A DNA stretch of 16,932 nt from positions 1 through 16,932 of the forward strand of contig CABSFY010000046.1 in NCBI GenBank assembly GCA_902477055.1. Reading direction: 5' to 3'. This DNA comes from an uncultured Eubacteriales bacterium. Its GTDB lineage: Bacteria > Bacillota > Clostridia > Oscillospirales > Oscillospiraceae. Positions 1-6,720 of the stretch are shown here, piece by piece. The notes beneath the pieces were generated by a model, which was given only the letters and a program-made list of their open reading frames with translations, did not search any database and had not been told where the DNA came from. The position numbers were made by a program, and so were the translations under genes. Every line of letters starts with the position of its first letter. Position 1 is the stretch's first letter.

Positions 1-171
1 AAACAAGCCGAATGGATATTATGTCCTGTTTGTGGCAACAAAACCCGTGACAGAATAAGAGGAGATACGGTCTTGAAAAACTATCCCCTCTACTGTCCGG
101 AATGCAAGCAGGAAACGCTGATAGAAGCGGAGAACTTGAAAGTAACCGTTATAAAGAAACAGGAAAACTAG
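1..171 (+). CDS. Cysteine-rich KTR domain protein, 3' part (start outside window)
   Basis: This is an open frame from base 1 to a TAG at 169-171, giving 56 visible residues. Two Cys pairs, CPVC (visible residues 8-11) and CPEC (32-35), form a short zinc-ribbon-like fold, and the first pair is followed by GNKTR. That pattern is the hallmark of the small Cys-rich KTR family (usually about 55-65 residues). Probably only the initiator and perhaps a few residues are missing. Members are frequent passengers beside tetracycline-resistance and other cargo in clostridial conjugative elements; their function is unknown, and nucleic-acid binding is only a guess. Base composition here is AT-rich compared with the genes from 986 onward, which fits an acquired segment. 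Confidence 0.8.
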   Translation, partial: KQAEWILCPVCGNKTRDRIRGDTVLKNYPLYCPECKQETLIEAENLKVTVIKKQEN

Positions 172-177
172 GGAACC

Positions 178-333
178 TCTGATACTAGAATCTGTTAAAA
201 AGCTTGAAGAGCTTTTTATAGCGCCAACGGCGCGTCAGATTCTGCATGAGACGGCGCAGCGTGCATTCGCACGATGCGAGTGTGCATAGCACACGGGATT
301 CTTGATGAAATATTTTAATCAGGAATCAGTATT
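178..333. repeat. MITE-like multi-hairpin intergenic repeat
   Basis: A string of short perfect or near-perfect stem-loops fills the gap between the KTR gene and the lipoprotein gene. Stems are 187-194 with 236-243 (AGAATCTG/CAGATTCT) enclosing 197-204 with 210-217 (AAAAAGCT/AGCTTTTT) and 221-225 with 229-233 (GCGCC/GGCGC). These are followed by 260-264 with 269-273, 280-285 with 289-294 (GTGTGC/GCACAC), and 297-306 with 318-327 (GATTCTTGAT/ATCAGGAATC, one G-U). The outer ends are imperfect inverted copies: ATACT at 182-186 against AGTAT at 328-332, and TTAAAA at 195-200 against TTTTAA at 313-318. No reading frame is seen. The shape is that of a non-autonomous, palindrome-rich mobile repeat. 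The 197-217 hairpin could also weakly terminate the KTR transcript. Confidence 0.6.
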
Positions 334-793
334 AGTCGGGCTGCTTTGGCAATTCGCTTTCTTCAACCGGTACTGCTTCAAGGTCAATATCGGACCAATA
401 GGAACCGATATCTGAACTTGTAAAGTATTCAAAATTGCCCGTGAAAGATTTCAGCTTTCCGTTTTTGACTCCATTACAGACATAGATCAGTTCGTAGCTT
501 GTCCCATCCGAAAGGTTAAACCGAAAACTGGTCACGTCTGCCCCAGCGGTTTCCTCAACTTGTTTTTCTTTTAATGATAAGGCCTCAAACCTATCATACA
601 AGTTTGCTATGTCAGTTGCTGCAACAACTACTTTCTTTTCTGCAGATACAGGTACTCCTGCGTAGCGATACACTTCAATATTTTCGACATCTCCAACTTC
701 AAAAGGAAAGTCGATATTGACCGTTTTTCCGTTGCATCCGAACAGCCCCATCATTAGAATCAGCAAGGCTATCAAGCCCATCGTTTTTTTCAT
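332..793 (-). CDS. Small secreted lipoprotein of unknown function
   Basis: The predicted product has 153 residues. The N-terminus is a lipoprotein signal: MKK, a hydrophobic stretch, then the lipobox LFGC with the acylated Cys at residue 20. The mature part would be anchored on the outer face of the membrane. The rest is soluble, mixed strand/helix, with an acidic tail ending in proline-rich VEESELPKQPD; I recognise no domain. The ATG at 791-793 is chosen over an upstream TTG at 818-820 because AAAGGAG (802-808) lies nine bases before it and would fall inside the longer version. The stop codon (TTA at 332-334 on the plus strand) overlaps the end of the flanking multi-hairpin repeat, so the C-terminus may have been set by that insertion. 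Composition is AT-rich like the KTR fragment. Confidence 0.75.
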   Translation of the reverse strand: MKKTMGLIALLILMMGLFGCNGKTVNIDFPFEVGDVENIEVYRYAGVPVSAEKKVVVAATDIANLYDRFEALSLKEKQVEETAGADVTSFRFNLSDGTSYELIYVCNGVKNGKLKSFTGNFEYFTSSDIGSYWSDIDLEAVPVEESELPKQPD

Positions 794-832
794 ATCATCG
801 CACTCCTTTGTCAAGTTCAATTTGTCAGCATC

Positions 833-861
833 ATTATATCACACACCCGGCACATTTTCCA
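833..861 (-). promoter_or_regulatory. Promoter for the lipoprotein gene
   Basis: On the minus strand an extended -10, TGATATAAT (TATAAT complement at 833-838), sits 17 bases from a weak -35, TGGAAA (856-861). It is 40 bases upstream of the chosen ATG. Confidence 0.55.
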
Positions 862-914
862 GCTTGCGCATCGCAGATGCCCCACATTATTTGCGGGGGG
901 GAGGAAATCGGGCG

Positions 915-943
915 TTGACTTTATTGGGGTGGGCTGATACAAT
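915..943 (+). promoter_or_regulatory. Promoter for the deoxyribosyltransferase-family operon
   Basis: TTGACT at 915-920 and TACAAT at 938-943 with a 17-base spacer form a near-consensus housekeeping promoter. The ATG of the next gene follows at 986, behind the GAAGGGGGA ribosome site at 971-979. Confidence 0.75.
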
Positions 944-985
944 CAATTTATTGATAAAACAAATTCGATAGAAGGGGGATTTCTT

Positions 986-1585
986 ATGAAGTATTACCTG
1001 GGCAGCGATACCGACCCGTTGTTTGCGGTTTATGAGCGCGAGGGCGTTTGTTATCCGGTGTTTGCGGAAAAGTACGGAACAGAGGGCTTCCCGTTCCGCG
1101 ACGGGATGCAGGAGATTACGGAGGAGGAGACTGTTGCTGCGCTGGACAAATACATGAACCCTTACGAGGATGGAAAAACGCCGGTCTACATGGCGGGGCC
1201 GCTCTTTAACGAGGGCGACCGCTACACGAATCAGCGCAATTCCGACCGCCTGCGCGCGCTGGGGTATACGACGTTTTTGCCGCAGGAGATCGTCATTACG
1301 AACAAGAGCAGCGAGCTGGTCAAGGCGGGCTGCTTCTATATGGACCTGAAGGCGATTCGACTGGCGGAGTACCTTGTGGTCAACTGCAACGGCATCGAGA
1401 TCGACTCCGGCACGGCTGCCGAGATCGGCCTCGGCTATGGCCTCGGCAAGAAGCTGGTGCTCTATAAGAGCGACGTGCGGAATTACTATAACGAAACGTA
1501 TCGCCTGAATAACTTCGTCGGCGGGCTGGCTGACAACCGTGTTTACAGCACCATCGACGAGGTTATCGCCGCGATGCAGGCATAA
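986..1585 (+). CDS. Nucleoside 2-deoxyribosyltransferase family protein
   Basis: The product has 199 residues. The core (about 66-160) has the Rossmann-like features of the nucleoside 2-deoxyribosyltransferase family: VYMAGPLFN (67-75) at the first strand, Asp120 in the FYMDLKAI helix, and DSGTAAEIG (140-148). In that last motif Asp140 and Glu146 match the catalytic Asp and the Glu nucleophile of the family. Known members transfer 2-deoxyribose between bases or hydrolyse nucleotide N-glycosidic bonds in purine/pyrimidine salvage; the exact substrate here is unknown. The first 65 residues form an extra N-terminal region absent from the classic enzyme of about 155-160 residues. GAAGGGGGA seven bases before the ATG supports this start. 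It shares a transcript with the small membrane protein downstream. Confidence 0.8.
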   Translation: MKYYLGSDTDPLFAVYEREGVCYPVFAEKYGTEGFPFRDGMQEITEEETVAALDKYMNPYEDGKTPVYMAGPLFNEGDRYTNQRNSDRLRALGYTTFLPQEIVITNKSSELVKAGCFYMDLKAIRLAEYLVVNCNGIEIDSGTAAEIGLGYGLGKKLVLYKSDVRNYYNETYRLNNFVGGLADNRVYSTIDEVIAAMQA

Positions 1586-1605
1586 GGAGAGAGAAAACGA
1601 CTCGT

Positions 1606-1899
1606 ATGCAGGAAGAAAAAAAGAAAGCACTGCACCGTTTTTCCATGAAGCTGGGGCTGCTGCTGCGGAATTTGTTTGTCTTGGCGGCGACGGTCCTGTT
1701 TCTGGTGTCCATCCTGTTTGACCACAGCAACGGAGCGCTGAAATTTGCCGCATATCTGCTGGGCATGGCGGCGTATTGCTGCGAATTTTTGCATCTCACG
1801 AAGGGCTTCCATGAAAAAATCCCGCACGACGAAATGTTCATGGTTTACTGCTTTGCGCCGTTGTATCTGCTGCTTGGTTTCAGCTATCTGCTGCATTGA
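1606..1899 (+). CDS. Small three-helix membrane protein, unknown function
   Basis: The product has 97 residues, with a Lys-rich cytoplasmic start (MQEEKKK) and three hydrophobic segments at about 16-38, 44-64 and 77-96. No known domain is recognised. It starts 20 bases after the deoxyribosyltransferase-family stop, with AAGGAGAG overlapping that stop. The ribosome site is rather far (about 14 bases) from the ATG, but no nearer in-frame start exists. The gene ends just before a strong terminator, so it is the last gene of a two-gene operon. A membrane partner for nucleoside salvage is conceivable but not shown by the sequence. Confidence 0.65.
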   Translation: MQEEKKKALHRFSMKLGLLLRNLFVLAATVLFLVSILFDHSNGALKFAAYLLGMAAYCCEFLHLTKGFHEKIPHDEMFMVYCFAPLYLLLGFSYLLH

Positions 1900-1910
1900 A
1901 AGGAAACGAT

Positions 1911-1952
1911 TCCCCGGCGGAGCGTTGGTGCTCCGCCGGGGACTCATTTTTT
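1911..1952 (+). terminator. Intrinsic terminator of the deoxyribosyltransferase-family operon
   Basis: A perfect 13-bp GC-rich stem (1911-1923 with 1930-1942, loop GTTGGT) is followed by CTCA and six T at 1947-1952. The T run overlaps the stop codon of the convergent hydratase gene. In the minus direction the trailing sequence is only weakly T-rich, so it probably works mainly on the plus strand. Confidence 0.85.
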
Positions 1953-4179
1953 AGCGCTTTGCGTAGTAATTGATGAGGCAGCCGGAGAGGATGATGTCGC
2001 GCTCCTCGCGGGTCAGGGGGCCAAGGTGGAGCGTGAGCTGGATACTGTGGTCGCCGTGCCAGAGCTGTGCGGGGACGGCCTCCTCGCCGTCCTCCAGCGC
2101 AGTGCGGATGTTCGGAACATAGATCCGGTCGCCGGGCTGGATGTGATACTGCGCAATATTTTCGATTGTGAAGGGTAACATACCCCAGTTGATGACGTTG
2201 CTGCGGTAGCGCTTCGTCGCGTACTCCTCGCAGAAGTTTGCCACGCCGCCGAGAACGCGCTGGCAGGAGGCGGCCTGCTCGCGGGCAGAGCCGTCGCCGG
2301 GGCGAATGGCCATTACGGCGCTGCCGAAGCCCGTCGTTTTCGGGTCGATGGCGGCGAGGGCCGGGTCGGTCAGCGGGCGGCCTGCGCGACGCTGCTCCTC
2401 CACTGCGCGAATTTTCTTCGCACGGTTGACATAATCCGGATCCTTGCGGCTCAGAGCAAACTCGCTCAGGCGCAGGGGATTGCTGCGGTAGGAGGATGTT
2501 TCGCCGGAGGGAATCAGCTCATCGGTCGTCGTGACCGGGTCGTAGATTGCCGAGGCGACGGTAATATAAAGATGCTCCGGCAGCGCGATCTGCGCAGGCC
2601 AGTCGGCGATATTCGGGCCGTAGACGAGCGGCTGCGCCGGGTCGGGCTTGCCGACGCCGTGGTAAACGCGGCGGTAAGGTGTCGCGTCAAAATGATATTC
2701 CAGCTCCGCAGGCTCCGGCAGCAGCTCGGCCAGCTCCGTCGCGGGGGTGATCGCGCCGCCGTTCAACGCGGAGGCGGCGATGGAGCGGCTGTCCATCAGC
2801 GCGACGTAGGCGACCTGGCCCTCGGCGGGCTTGGAGCCTTCGCGGTTGGGGAAGTTGCGCGTGGAATGGCGGATGGAGAACGCGCCGTTGGCCGGGACGT
2901 CGCCCGCGCCGAAGCACGGTCCGCAGAAGGCGCTGCGGACGGAAGCGCCGGATTCCATCAGCTTCGTCAGCGCACCGGTGCGCAACAGCTCCATCATGAC
3001 CGGCTGGCTGGCAGGGTAACAGGACAGTGAGAACGCGCCGTCGCCCAGCGGCTTGCCGCCGAGAAGCTGCGCCGCCATGGTCAGGTTCTGGAACGTGCCG
3101 CCGGAGCAGCCGGCAATCACGCCCTGATCGGCGTAGAATTTGCCGCCGTGGACCTTTTTCAGCAGCGAATCCGGCGCATTATGTAAACCAAGCGCGGCAA
3201 CGGTGCGCTGATCTACTTCATGCAGAAGATCCGTCAGATTTTCGTTGAACTCGCGGATGGTGTAGGCGTTCGAGGGATGGAACGGCAGAGCAATCATCGG
3301 TTCCACACGATCGAGCGGAACCTCGATCAGCGCGTCGTAGTACGCGCCGGCCTGCGGGGCCATCGCCAGGTAAGCCTCCTGCCGTCCGTGCGCGGCCAGC
3401 CAGTGGCGCACCGTTTCGTCCGTCTGCCAGACGGAGGACAGACAGCCCGTTTCCGTCGTCATCACGTCGATGCCGCAGCGGTAGTCCATCGCAAGCTGCG
3501 CGATGCCGTCGCCGAAGAACTCCATGACGCTGTTTTTGACCGTTCCGGCATGGAAGGTCGCGCCGATGATCGCCAGCGCCACGTCCTGCGGGCCGACACC
3601 GGGACGGGGCTTGCCGGTCAGATGCACGCCGACCACGCGGGGATAGGCGATGTCATAGGTCTTTTCCAGCAACTGCTTGACCAGCTCCGGGCCGCCCTCG
3701 CCGATGGCCAGCGTGCCGAACGCGCCGTAGCGGGTGTGCGAGTCCGAGCCGAGGATCATCCGCCCGCCGCCCGCGTACATTTCGCGCATATAGCTGTGAA
3801 TGACGGACTGGTGCGCCGGGACGAATTCGCCGCCGTAGCGCTTGGCCGCGGACAGGCCAAAGATGTGATCGTCCTCGTTGATCGTGCCGCCGACGGCACA
3901 GAGGGAATTATGGCAGTTCGTCAGCACGTACGGCAGCGGAAAGCGCTCCAATCCGGAGGCTCGCGCCGTTTGAATGATGCCCACATAGGTAATGTCATGG
4001 GATGCCATTGCGTCAAACCGCAGCTTCAGCCGCCGGTCGTCGCCGGAGGTGTTGTGGGCGGTCAGAATGCCGTAGGTCATGGTGCGCTTCCGGCCCTCGT
4101 CGGGGTCAAATGCGGCCCCCGCCGCCGGGACCGGCAGCCCGTTTTGATAAAAAATACCTTCATTGCGGATGGTTATCAT
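1951..4179 (-). CDS. Aconitase-superfamily hydratase (YbhJ-like)
   Basis: The product has 742 residues. Aconitase-fold landmarks appear in order: GSDSHT (144-149); the cluster Cys in AGCSGG (Cys358); CGPC (Cys419 and Cys422); HSTRNFPNREG (438-448), matching the aconitase RNF-GR segment; and a swivel domain after about 560 with a motif-like RYRSNVINWGMLPF (658-671). Three cysteines suitable for a [4Fe-4S] cluster are present, so a stereospecific dehydratase/isomerase is expected. The layout and length resemble the uncharacterised E. coli YbhJ type more than TCA aconitase, and the substrate is unknown. ATG 4177-4179 is preferred over the GTG three codons upstream because AGGAGGT (4187-4193) lies seven bases before it and overlaps the GTG. 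The gene is monocistronic, with its own promoter. No citrate, leucine or lysine pathway genes adjoin it. Confidence 0.85.
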   Translation of the reverse strand: MITIRNEGIFYQNGLPVPAAGAAFDPDEGRKRTMTYGILTAHNTSGDDRRLKLRFDAMASHDITYVGIIQTARASGLERFPLPYVLTNCHNSLCAVGGTINEDDHIFGLSAAKRYGGEFVPAHQSVIHSYMREMYAGGGRMILGSDSHTRYGAFGTLAIGEGGPELVKQLLEKTYDIAYPRVVGVHLTGKPRPGVGPQDVALAIIGATFHAGTVKNSVMEFFGDGIAQLAMDYRCGIDVMTTETGCLSSVWQTDETVRHWLAAHGRQEAYLAMAPQAGAYYDALIEVPLDRVEPMIALPFHPSNAYTIREFNENLTDLLHEVDQRTVAALGLHNAPDSLLKKVHGGKFYADQGVIAGCSGGTFQNLTMAAQLLGGKPLGDGAFSLSCYPASQPVMMELLRTGALTKLMESGASVRSAFCGPCFGAGDVPANGAFSIRHSTRNFPNREGSKPAEGQVAYVALMDSRSIAASALNGGAITPATELAELLPEPAELEYHFDATPYRRVYHGVGKPDPAQPLVYGPNIADWPAQIALPEHLYITVASAIYDPVTTTDELIPSGETSSYRSNPLRLSEFALSRKDPDYVNRAKKIRAVEEQRRAGRPLTDPALAAIDPKTTGFGSAVMAIRPGDGSAREQAASCQRVLGGVANFCEEYATKRYRSNVINWGMLPFTIENIAQYHIQPGDRIYVPNIRTALEDGEEAVPAQLWHGDHSIQLTLHLGPLTREERDIILSGCLINYYAKR

Positions 4180-4204
4180 AAAATCCACCTCCTATTTTGC
4201 ACTA

Positions 4205-4233
4205 ATCATAATACATTCGCCCGGAAAAGTCAA
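4205..4233 (-). promoter_or_regulatory. Promoter for the hydratase gene
   Basis: On the minus strand TTGACT (complement at 4228-4233), 17 bases and TATGAT (complement at 4205-4210) form a strong housekeeping promoter. It lies about 26 bases upstream of the start codon and points away from the divergent exonuclease promoter. Confidence 0.75.
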
Positions 4234-4241
4234 ACCCGTAG

Positions 4242-4270
4242 TTGCGCGGCAGGAAAAAGTATGGTATGCT
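4242..4270 (+). promoter_or_regulatory. Promoter for the exonuclease-mutY operon
   Basis: TTGCGC (4242-4247), a 17-base spacer and TATGCT (4265-4270), with a TG extension (TGGTATGCT). It is back-to-back with the hydratase promoter; the two -35 boxes are only eight bases apart, so one regulator could touch both. Confidence 0.55.
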
Positions 4271-4299
4271 ATAAAGAGCATCGGAAAGGAGCGACCGGA

Positions 4300-5268
4300 A
4301 TGCAGTATATCGTTTTGGACATGGAATGGAACCAGCCCTGGCCGGGGTCTTATGCGGCGCGGCAGGTGCTGCCGGTCCAAATCCATGGAGAAATTATTCA
4401 GATCGGCGCGGTCCGTATCACGGAAAACGGCAAAATCGCCGATGAATTTCAGGTTCTGGTCCGCCCAAAGTATTATAAAAAGCTCAACAGCCGCGTTTCC
4501 AAGCTGACCGGTCTGCGCGATTCGGTCCTGAAGGAGCAGGGCCTGCCGTTCCCGGAGGCCATCGAGCGCTTCCGCACGTGGATCGGCGGGAAGTGCATTT
4601 TCCTGACCTGGGGCTTTGACGATATCCGAATTTTAGAGGACAATATTCTGCTCTACGACGGCGACCCGGACTGGGTGCACCACTGGTACAATGCGCAGAT
4701 GTTCTTCAATGCGCAGACCGGCTGCGGTACGTCGCAGAAGGCGCTGTCCTCGGCAATGGAGCTATTGGGCATCAAGCCGAGCCGCCCGGCCCATGACGCG
4801 TTGGGTGATGCGTACCATACCGCGCTCATCTGCACGAAGCTGGACCTCAAGAAGGGCGTTGCCGAATATCAGAAGGCGCTCGACAGCCACGTCAACGGCT
4901 TCCACGGCGCGCCGCCGGAGGGCTGCATCAGCCGGTCGGTGTACCGCGGCTATGCGGATCACTCCGTGGCGATGAACGCAATGAACGAGCTGAAAAGCCA
5001 CTGCCCGCAGTGCGGCGCGGCCATGCCGAACGGCGCGTGGATTTCACAGGAGGGACGGCGTTATATGACCATGGCCGAATGCCCGGAGCATGGACGCTAT
5101 CTCATCCGTATCCGTCTGCAAAAGGACAACGACGGCACGCTGCGTGTCAGCCGGATGATCTATGAGGGCGCGTCGGACGCGGCAAAGAGATTCGACGAGC
5201 TGGCGCAGAATCTCCGTCCGCGCCGCCGCAAACGCCGCCGCCGCACCACGCCGGAGAAGAAGGCATGA
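4300..5268 (+). CDS. DEDDh 3'-5' exonuclease-domain protein with zinc-knuckle tail
   Basis: The product has 322 residues. An RNase T/DnaQ-type exonuclease domain fills about 1-185: exo I LDMEW (Asp7, Glu9), exo II WGFDDIRIL (Asp107/108), exo III HDALGDAYHTA (His165, Asp170). This makes it a metal-dependent DEDDh nuclease. Downstream, CPQC (235-238) and CPEH (261-264) look like a single zinc site, and the last 20 residues are a strongly basic Arg/Lys tail, which suggests nucleic-acid contact. The start at 4300 follows GGAAAGGA and is supported by the exo I motif at residue 7; the frame stays open far upstream, but that part is antisense to the hydratase. The gene overlaps mutY by ATGA, implying translational coupling and a possible DNA-repair role. 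The substrate (DNA or RNA) is not determined by sequence. Confidence 0.85.
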   Translation: MQYIVLDMEWNQPWPGSYAARQVLPVQIHGEIIQIGAVRITENGKIADEFQVLVRPKYYKKLNSRVSKLTGLRDSVLKEQGLPFPEAIERFRTWIGGKCIFLTWGFDDIRILEDNILLYDGDPDWVHHWYNAQMFFNAQTGCGTSQKALSSAMELLGIKPSRPAHDALGDAYHTALICTKLDLKKGVAEYQKALDSHVNGFHGAPPEGCISRSVYRGYADHSVAMNAMNELKSHCPQCGAAMPNGAWISQEGRRYMTMAECPEHGRYLIRIRLQKDNDGTLRVSRMIYEGASDAAKRFDELAQNLRPRRRKRRRRTTPEKKA

Positions 5269-6329
5269 CGGACGAGGCGCTGCTGGCGCTGCTGCCCGAG
5301 CTGCTGCTGCCGTGGTTCGCCGCGAACCGGCGGACGCTGCCTTGGCGCGAGGATCGGGAGCCGTATCACGTCTGGCTCTCGGAGATCATGCTCCAGCAGA
5401 CGCGGGTCGAGGCGGTACGCGGCTATTATCTGCGGTTTTTACAGGCGCTGCCGACGGTCACGGCCCTTGCCGCCGCACCGGAGGAGCAGCTCTTGAAGCT
5501 CTGGGAGGGACTGGGCTACTATACCCGTGTGCGGAATTTGCAGCGGGCGGCGCAGGAGATCGAGAAGCGCGGCGCGTTTCCGCAGGATTACGCCGAGGTG
5601 TTGGCCCTGCCCGGCATCGGGGCCTATACGGCCGGTGCGATCTGCTCGATCTGCTTTGAGCAGCCGACGGCGGCGGTGGACGGCAACGTGCTGCGGGTTT
5701 ATAGCCGTTACCTTGCCTCTGACGCGCCGATCGGCGAGGAAAAGACGAAAAAACGGGTTGCCGTGCTGCTTTCGGCGGTCTATCCCGCCGGGCATTGCGG
5801 CGATTTCACGCAGGCGCTGATGGAGCTGGGGGCAACGGTCTGCCTGCCGAACGGCGCACCGCTGTGCGAATGCTGCCCGCTGGCCGGCCTTTGCCGCGCC
5901 AAAGCGCAGGGACAGCAGCTTCTCTACCCGGTCAAGGCGAAAAAACGGCCCCGCAGGGTCGAGGATCGGACGGTGCTCCTGCTGCGCTGCGGCGAGGCGC
6001 TCGCCGTCTGCCGCCGCCCGGAAACGGGCCTGCTCGCGGGCCTTTGGCAGCTTCCTGACACGGAGGGAACGCTCACGGCGCAGGAAGCGCTGGAGCTTGC
6101 CGCCGCGTGGGGAACGCACCCCATCGGCATCGAGCGGACCGTTCGGCGCAAGCATATTTTTACTCATGTGGAATGGCACATGACCGGCGTCTGGCTGCAA
6201 TGCGCGGCGATGCCGGACCGATTTTCGTGGTTCACCCCGGACCGGCTGCGGCAGAGCATCGGCCTGCCGACGGCCTACCGGCAATTTTTAGACGATATTT
6301 TCAAGGAGGAAAATAAAAATGGAAGATAA
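5265..6329 (+). CDS. mutY: A/G-specific adenine DNA glycosylase MutY
   Basis: The product has 354 residues, full length for the family. MutY removes adenine opposite 8-oxoguanine, preventing G:C to T:A mutation. Visible features are Glu40 in SEIMLQQTRV, the helix-hairpin-helix LPGIGAYTAGAI (115-126), catalytic Asp139 in VDGNVLRV, and the [4Fe-4S] cysteines C193, C201, C204, C210. The first spacing is seven residues rather than six, a variant I associate with Firmicutes. The C-terminal NUDIX-like 8-oxoG-reading domain (about 232-345) contains the FTH motif (299-301). The ATG at 5265 overlaps the exonuclease stop (ATGA). The 3' end overlaps the DUF1292 gene by 11 bases. Confidence 0.95.
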   Translation: MTDEALLALLPELLLPWFAANRRTLPWREDREPYHVWLSEIMLQQTRVEAVRGYYLRFLQALPTVTALAAAPEEQLLKLWEGLGYYTRVRNLQRAAQEIEKRGAFPQDYAEVLALPGIGAYTAGAICSICFEQPTAAVDGNVLRVYSRYLASDAPIGEEKTKKRVAVLLSAVYPAGHCGDFTQALMELGATVCLPNGAPLCECCPLAGLCRAKAQGQQLLYPVKAKKRPRRVEDRTVLLLRCGEALAVCRRPETGLLAGLWQLPDTEGTLTAQEALELAAAWGTHPIGIERTVRRKHIFTHVEWHMTGVWLQCAAMPDRFSWFTPDRLRQSIGLPTAYRQFLDDIFKEENKNGR

Positions 6330-6585
6330 GCGTGCACAGTATTCTGACGACGAGATCATCAATCTGGAATTTGACGACGGCGAGAGCTTTGAATGCGGCA
6401 TTATGGGCGTGTTCGATCTGGACGACAAGCAGTACATCGCGCTGGAGGCCTTCGACGGCTCGGATGACGTGTATCTGTACATCTATGCCCCGACGGACGA
6501 CGACTTCGAGCTGATCGACATCCCGGAGGAGGACTTCGATCGCGTTGCAGCCGAATTCGACCGGCTCATGGACGAGCCGCTGTAA
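6319..6585 (+). CDS. DUF1292 family small acidic protein
   Basis: The product has 88 residues and is very acidic (many Asp/Glu, few Lys/Arg). It follows the DUF1292 pattern: NLEFDDGESFECGIMGVFDLDDKQYIAL near the N-terminus (from about residue 15), then an acidic strand region and a C-terminal helix with FDRVAAEFDRLMDE. These are predicted soluble cytoplasmic proteins of unknown role, often near genes such as RuvX/YqgF-like and YrzL-type genes in Firmicutes. AAGGAGG (6303-6309) nine bases before the ATG gives a clear start. It is the last gene of the exonuclease-mutY operon and overlaps mutY by 11 bases. Confidence 0.85.
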   Translation: MEDKRAQYSDDEIINLEFDDGESFECGIMGVFDLDDKQYIALEAFDGSDDVYLYIYAPTDDDFELIDIPEEDFDRVAAEFDRLMDEPL

Positions 6586-6608
6586 TATGCATACCAAATC
6601 ATCAAACG

Positions 6609-6640
6609 AATCCGGCCAATTTCGGCCGGATTTATTTTTT
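6609..6640 (+). terminator. Terminator of the exonuclease-mutY-DUF1292 operon
   Basis: A perfect 9-bp stem AATCCGGCC/GGCCGGATT (6609-6617 with 6624-6632, loop AATTTC) runs into TTTATTTTTT. It is a strong intrinsic terminator just ahead of the feo promoter. Confidence 0.9.
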
Positions 6641-6653
6641 CCTCCCGCTTGAC

Positions 6654-6683
6654 TTGACAGACCCTGCGGTTCGGTGGTATACT
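6654..6683 (+). promoter_or_regulatory. Promoter of the feo operon
   Basis: Consensus -35 TTGACA at 6654-6659, an 18-base spacer and TATACT at 6678-6683 with a TG extension (TGGTATACT). Transcription should start near 6690, about 30 bases before feoA. Confidence 0.8.
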
Positions 6684-6691
6684 CTTCCCGA

Positions 6692-6711
6692 AAGTTAACC
6701 AGAGCTAACTT
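6692..6711 (+). promoter_or_regulatory. Candidate metalloregulator operator before feoA
   Basis: An inverted repeat, AAGTTAACCA GAGCTAACTT, places AAGTTA on both strands around an eight-base centre. It starts at or just after the expected transcript start and runs up to the ribosome site (TGGAGGG, 6711-6717), so a bound repressor would block early elongation. DtxR/MntR-family iron or manganese repressors bind TTAGG-like inverted repeats in this position, which makes such a protein the first candidate. That assignment is inference. Confidence 0.5.
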
Positions 6712-6720
6712 GGAGGGCAT

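Noticed and set aside
2572..3030. Plus-strand frames within the hydratase region
   Set aside because: Arg- and Gly-rich low-complexity translations antisense to a conserved enzyme, without ribosome sites.
3220..4299. Long open frame continuing upstream of the exonuclease start
   Set aside because: It is antisense to the conserved hydratase, and the exonuclease's first catalytic motif lies just after the ATG at 4300, with a promoter and ribosome site in between.
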